DNA from: Clostridia bacterium
GTDB lineage: Bacteria; Bacillota; Clostridia; DSM-8532
NCBI GenBank assembly: GCA_026418215.1
Contig: JAOABT010000230.1
Span: forward strand, 1-5,767
Direction: 5' to 3'
Length of the DNA: 5,767 bases
Part shown: piece after piece, positions 4,798-5,767 of the stretch
Numbering within the stretch: position 1 is the stretch's first letter
How the letters are laid out: every line of letters begins with the position of its first letter
The notes under the pieces: model-generated
Database searches by the model: none
The model's input: only the letters and a program-made list of their open reading frames with translations
What the model was told of the DNA's origin: nothing
Position numbers and translations under genes: made by a program

Positions 4798-5767
4798 TTA
4801 AAGGTATTTTAGCAGAACTTCGGGATTCATGCTATAGAGCAAGGCATCCTCCCGGGTAATATAACCGATTTTATTAAGATCAGCCAGACTTCTGTCCATG
4901 CTCTGCATGCCGGAGGCCTTTCCCGAGGTGATAAACGCGTCAATTTGATAGCTTTTGTTTTCACGAATGAGGTTTTGGATGGCATTATTGGCAATCATGA
5001 TTTCAAAGGCGGCTACCCGGCCCCTGGCCTGAGAGGGAATGAGCTGCTGGGAAATAACCGCTTTAAGCACGGTTGAAAGCTGAACACGTATCTGCTGCTG
5101 TTGGTTTGGCGGAAATACATCAATAATGCGGTCGATGGTTTTGGGAGCCCCGAGGGTATGCAGCGTTGAAAAGACCAAATGGCCTGTTTCCGCCGCTGTC
5201 ATGGCAATGGAAATCGTTTCAAGATCACGCATCTCTCCTACCAAAATAACGTCAGGCGATTCACGAAGAGCGGCTCTTAACGCTTTGGCGTAGCTTTCCG
5301 TATCCTGTCCGATTTCCCTTTGGTTCACAATACCCAGCTTGTGCTTATGAAGATACTCTATTGGCTCCTCCAACGTGAGGATGTGGCACTTTCTCGTTGA
5401 GTTGATGAGGTCAATGAGGCAGGATAATGTCGTTGATTTGCCGCTTCCTGTTGGCCCCGTAACCACAACAAGCCCTTTGTGCACCTGATGCATCTGAAGC
5501 ACCGACTGAGGAATGAGGAGGTCTTCGGGGTTTGGAAGCTCCGTATGCACCAGACGGATAGCTGCGGCAACAGATCCCCTTTGCATGAAGGTATTGATTC
5601 TGAACCTGCCCAGCTTGGGTATGGACAGTGAGAAGTCACGATCGCCCTTTTGCTTGAATAACTCAAAGCTTTCCTCATCGGAATAAAGATCCCTGACAAG
5701 CCTGTCAGTGTCCTGTGCCTCGAGAATGTGCTCACCGAGATTTTCAAGCTCTCCCTTTACCTTCGCC
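4798..5767 (-). CDS. pilT: Type IV pilus retraction ATPase PilT, 5' end outside the window
   Basis: Hexameric cytoplasmic ATPase that drives pilus disassembly for twitching motility, adhesion and DNA uptake. The frame is open from the window edge (first full codon at 5766) for 322 residues against about 345-350 usual, so only the N-terminal part, including the usual ASDIHL-type motif, is missing. An internal ATG at 5586 is not the start: in-frame sequence upstream still matches PilT (LGRFRINTFMQRGS). Residues counted from the edge: Walker A GPTGSGKST (104-112), Asp box ILTLEEPIEYLH (129-140), Walker B DVILVGEMRD (172-181), His box TGHLVFSTLHT (194-204), and AIQNLIRE (262-269). The last is close to the AIRNLIRE motif that marks PilT rather than PilB. 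No other pilus gene lies inside the window. It ends 29 bp before the fusion gene, suggesting one transcript. Identification is firm. Confidence 0.95.
   Translation of the reverse strand, partial: AKVKGELENLGEHILEAQDTDRLVRDLYSDEESFELFKQKGDRDFSLSIPKLGRFRINTFMQRGSVAAAIRLVHTELPNPEDLLIPQSVLQMHQVHKGLVVVTGPTGSGKSTTLSCLIDLINSTRKCHILTLEEPIEYLHKHKLGIVNQREIGQDTESYAKALRAALRESPDVILVGEMRDLETISIAMTAAETGHLVFSTLHTLGAPKTIDRIIDVFPPNQQQQIRVQLSTVLKAVISQQLIPSQARGRVAAFEIMIANNAIQNLIRENKSYQIDAFITSGKASGMQSMDRSLADLNKIGYITREDALLYSMNPEVLLKYL

Noticed and set aside
1..5767. tRNA, rRNA, CRISPR arrays, insertion-sequence ends, riboswitches
   Set aside because: No cloverleaf, regularly spaced repeats, transposase or T-box-like leader was seen on either strand; the only transposon-like end is the library adapter.

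Overview
The window looks like a piece of a low-to-mid GC, anaerobic Gram-positive chromosome. A Clostridia member of the Desulfitobacterium/Desulfosporosinus (Peptococcales) kind is my best guess. The evidence is strong AGGAGG-type ribosome binding sites, a classical rubrerythrin (an anaerobe peroxidase), a Gram-positive-style glycerol kinase and a type IV pilus retraction ATPase. The lineage is inferred from gene content only. The first 22 bases are not genomic: they match the end of a transposase (Nextera-type) sequencing adapter, so the natural sequence starts near base 23.

Layout. Bases 23-902 (minus strand) hold the first 293 residues of glycerol kinase GlpK, cut off by the adapter/contig end. 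A 139-bp divergent intergenic region separates it from a plus-strand rubrerythrin (1042-1635) with all diiron and rubredoxin ligands. A 219-bp AT-rich convergent gap follows, with short direct repeats and an unexplained plus-strand open frame at its right end.

The right two thirds (1855-5767) is a minus-strand block. In transcription order it holds pilT (5' end outside the window), a 623-residue fusion protein, and a 288-residue stand-alone ATP-grasp ligase. pilT and the fusion are only 29 bp apart and probably cotranscribed. The last gene follows after 175 bp and may have its own promoter.

The notable item is the fusion gene (2897-4768). It joins an N-terminal domain I do not recognise, a complete RNase H type 1 domain with intact catalytic residues, and a complete RimK-like ATP-grasp ligase. 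About nine pentapeptide-like repeats, visible as 15-bp DNA repeats, are inserted into the pre-ATP-grasp region of the ligase. The neighbouring stand-alone ATP-grasp protein is a paralogue of the ligase half without the insertion. Together these suggest an uncharacterised system that couples an RNA:DNA-hybrid nuclease to amino-acid or peptide ligation, encoded next to a pilus motor. The function is unknown; the arrangement is directly visible.
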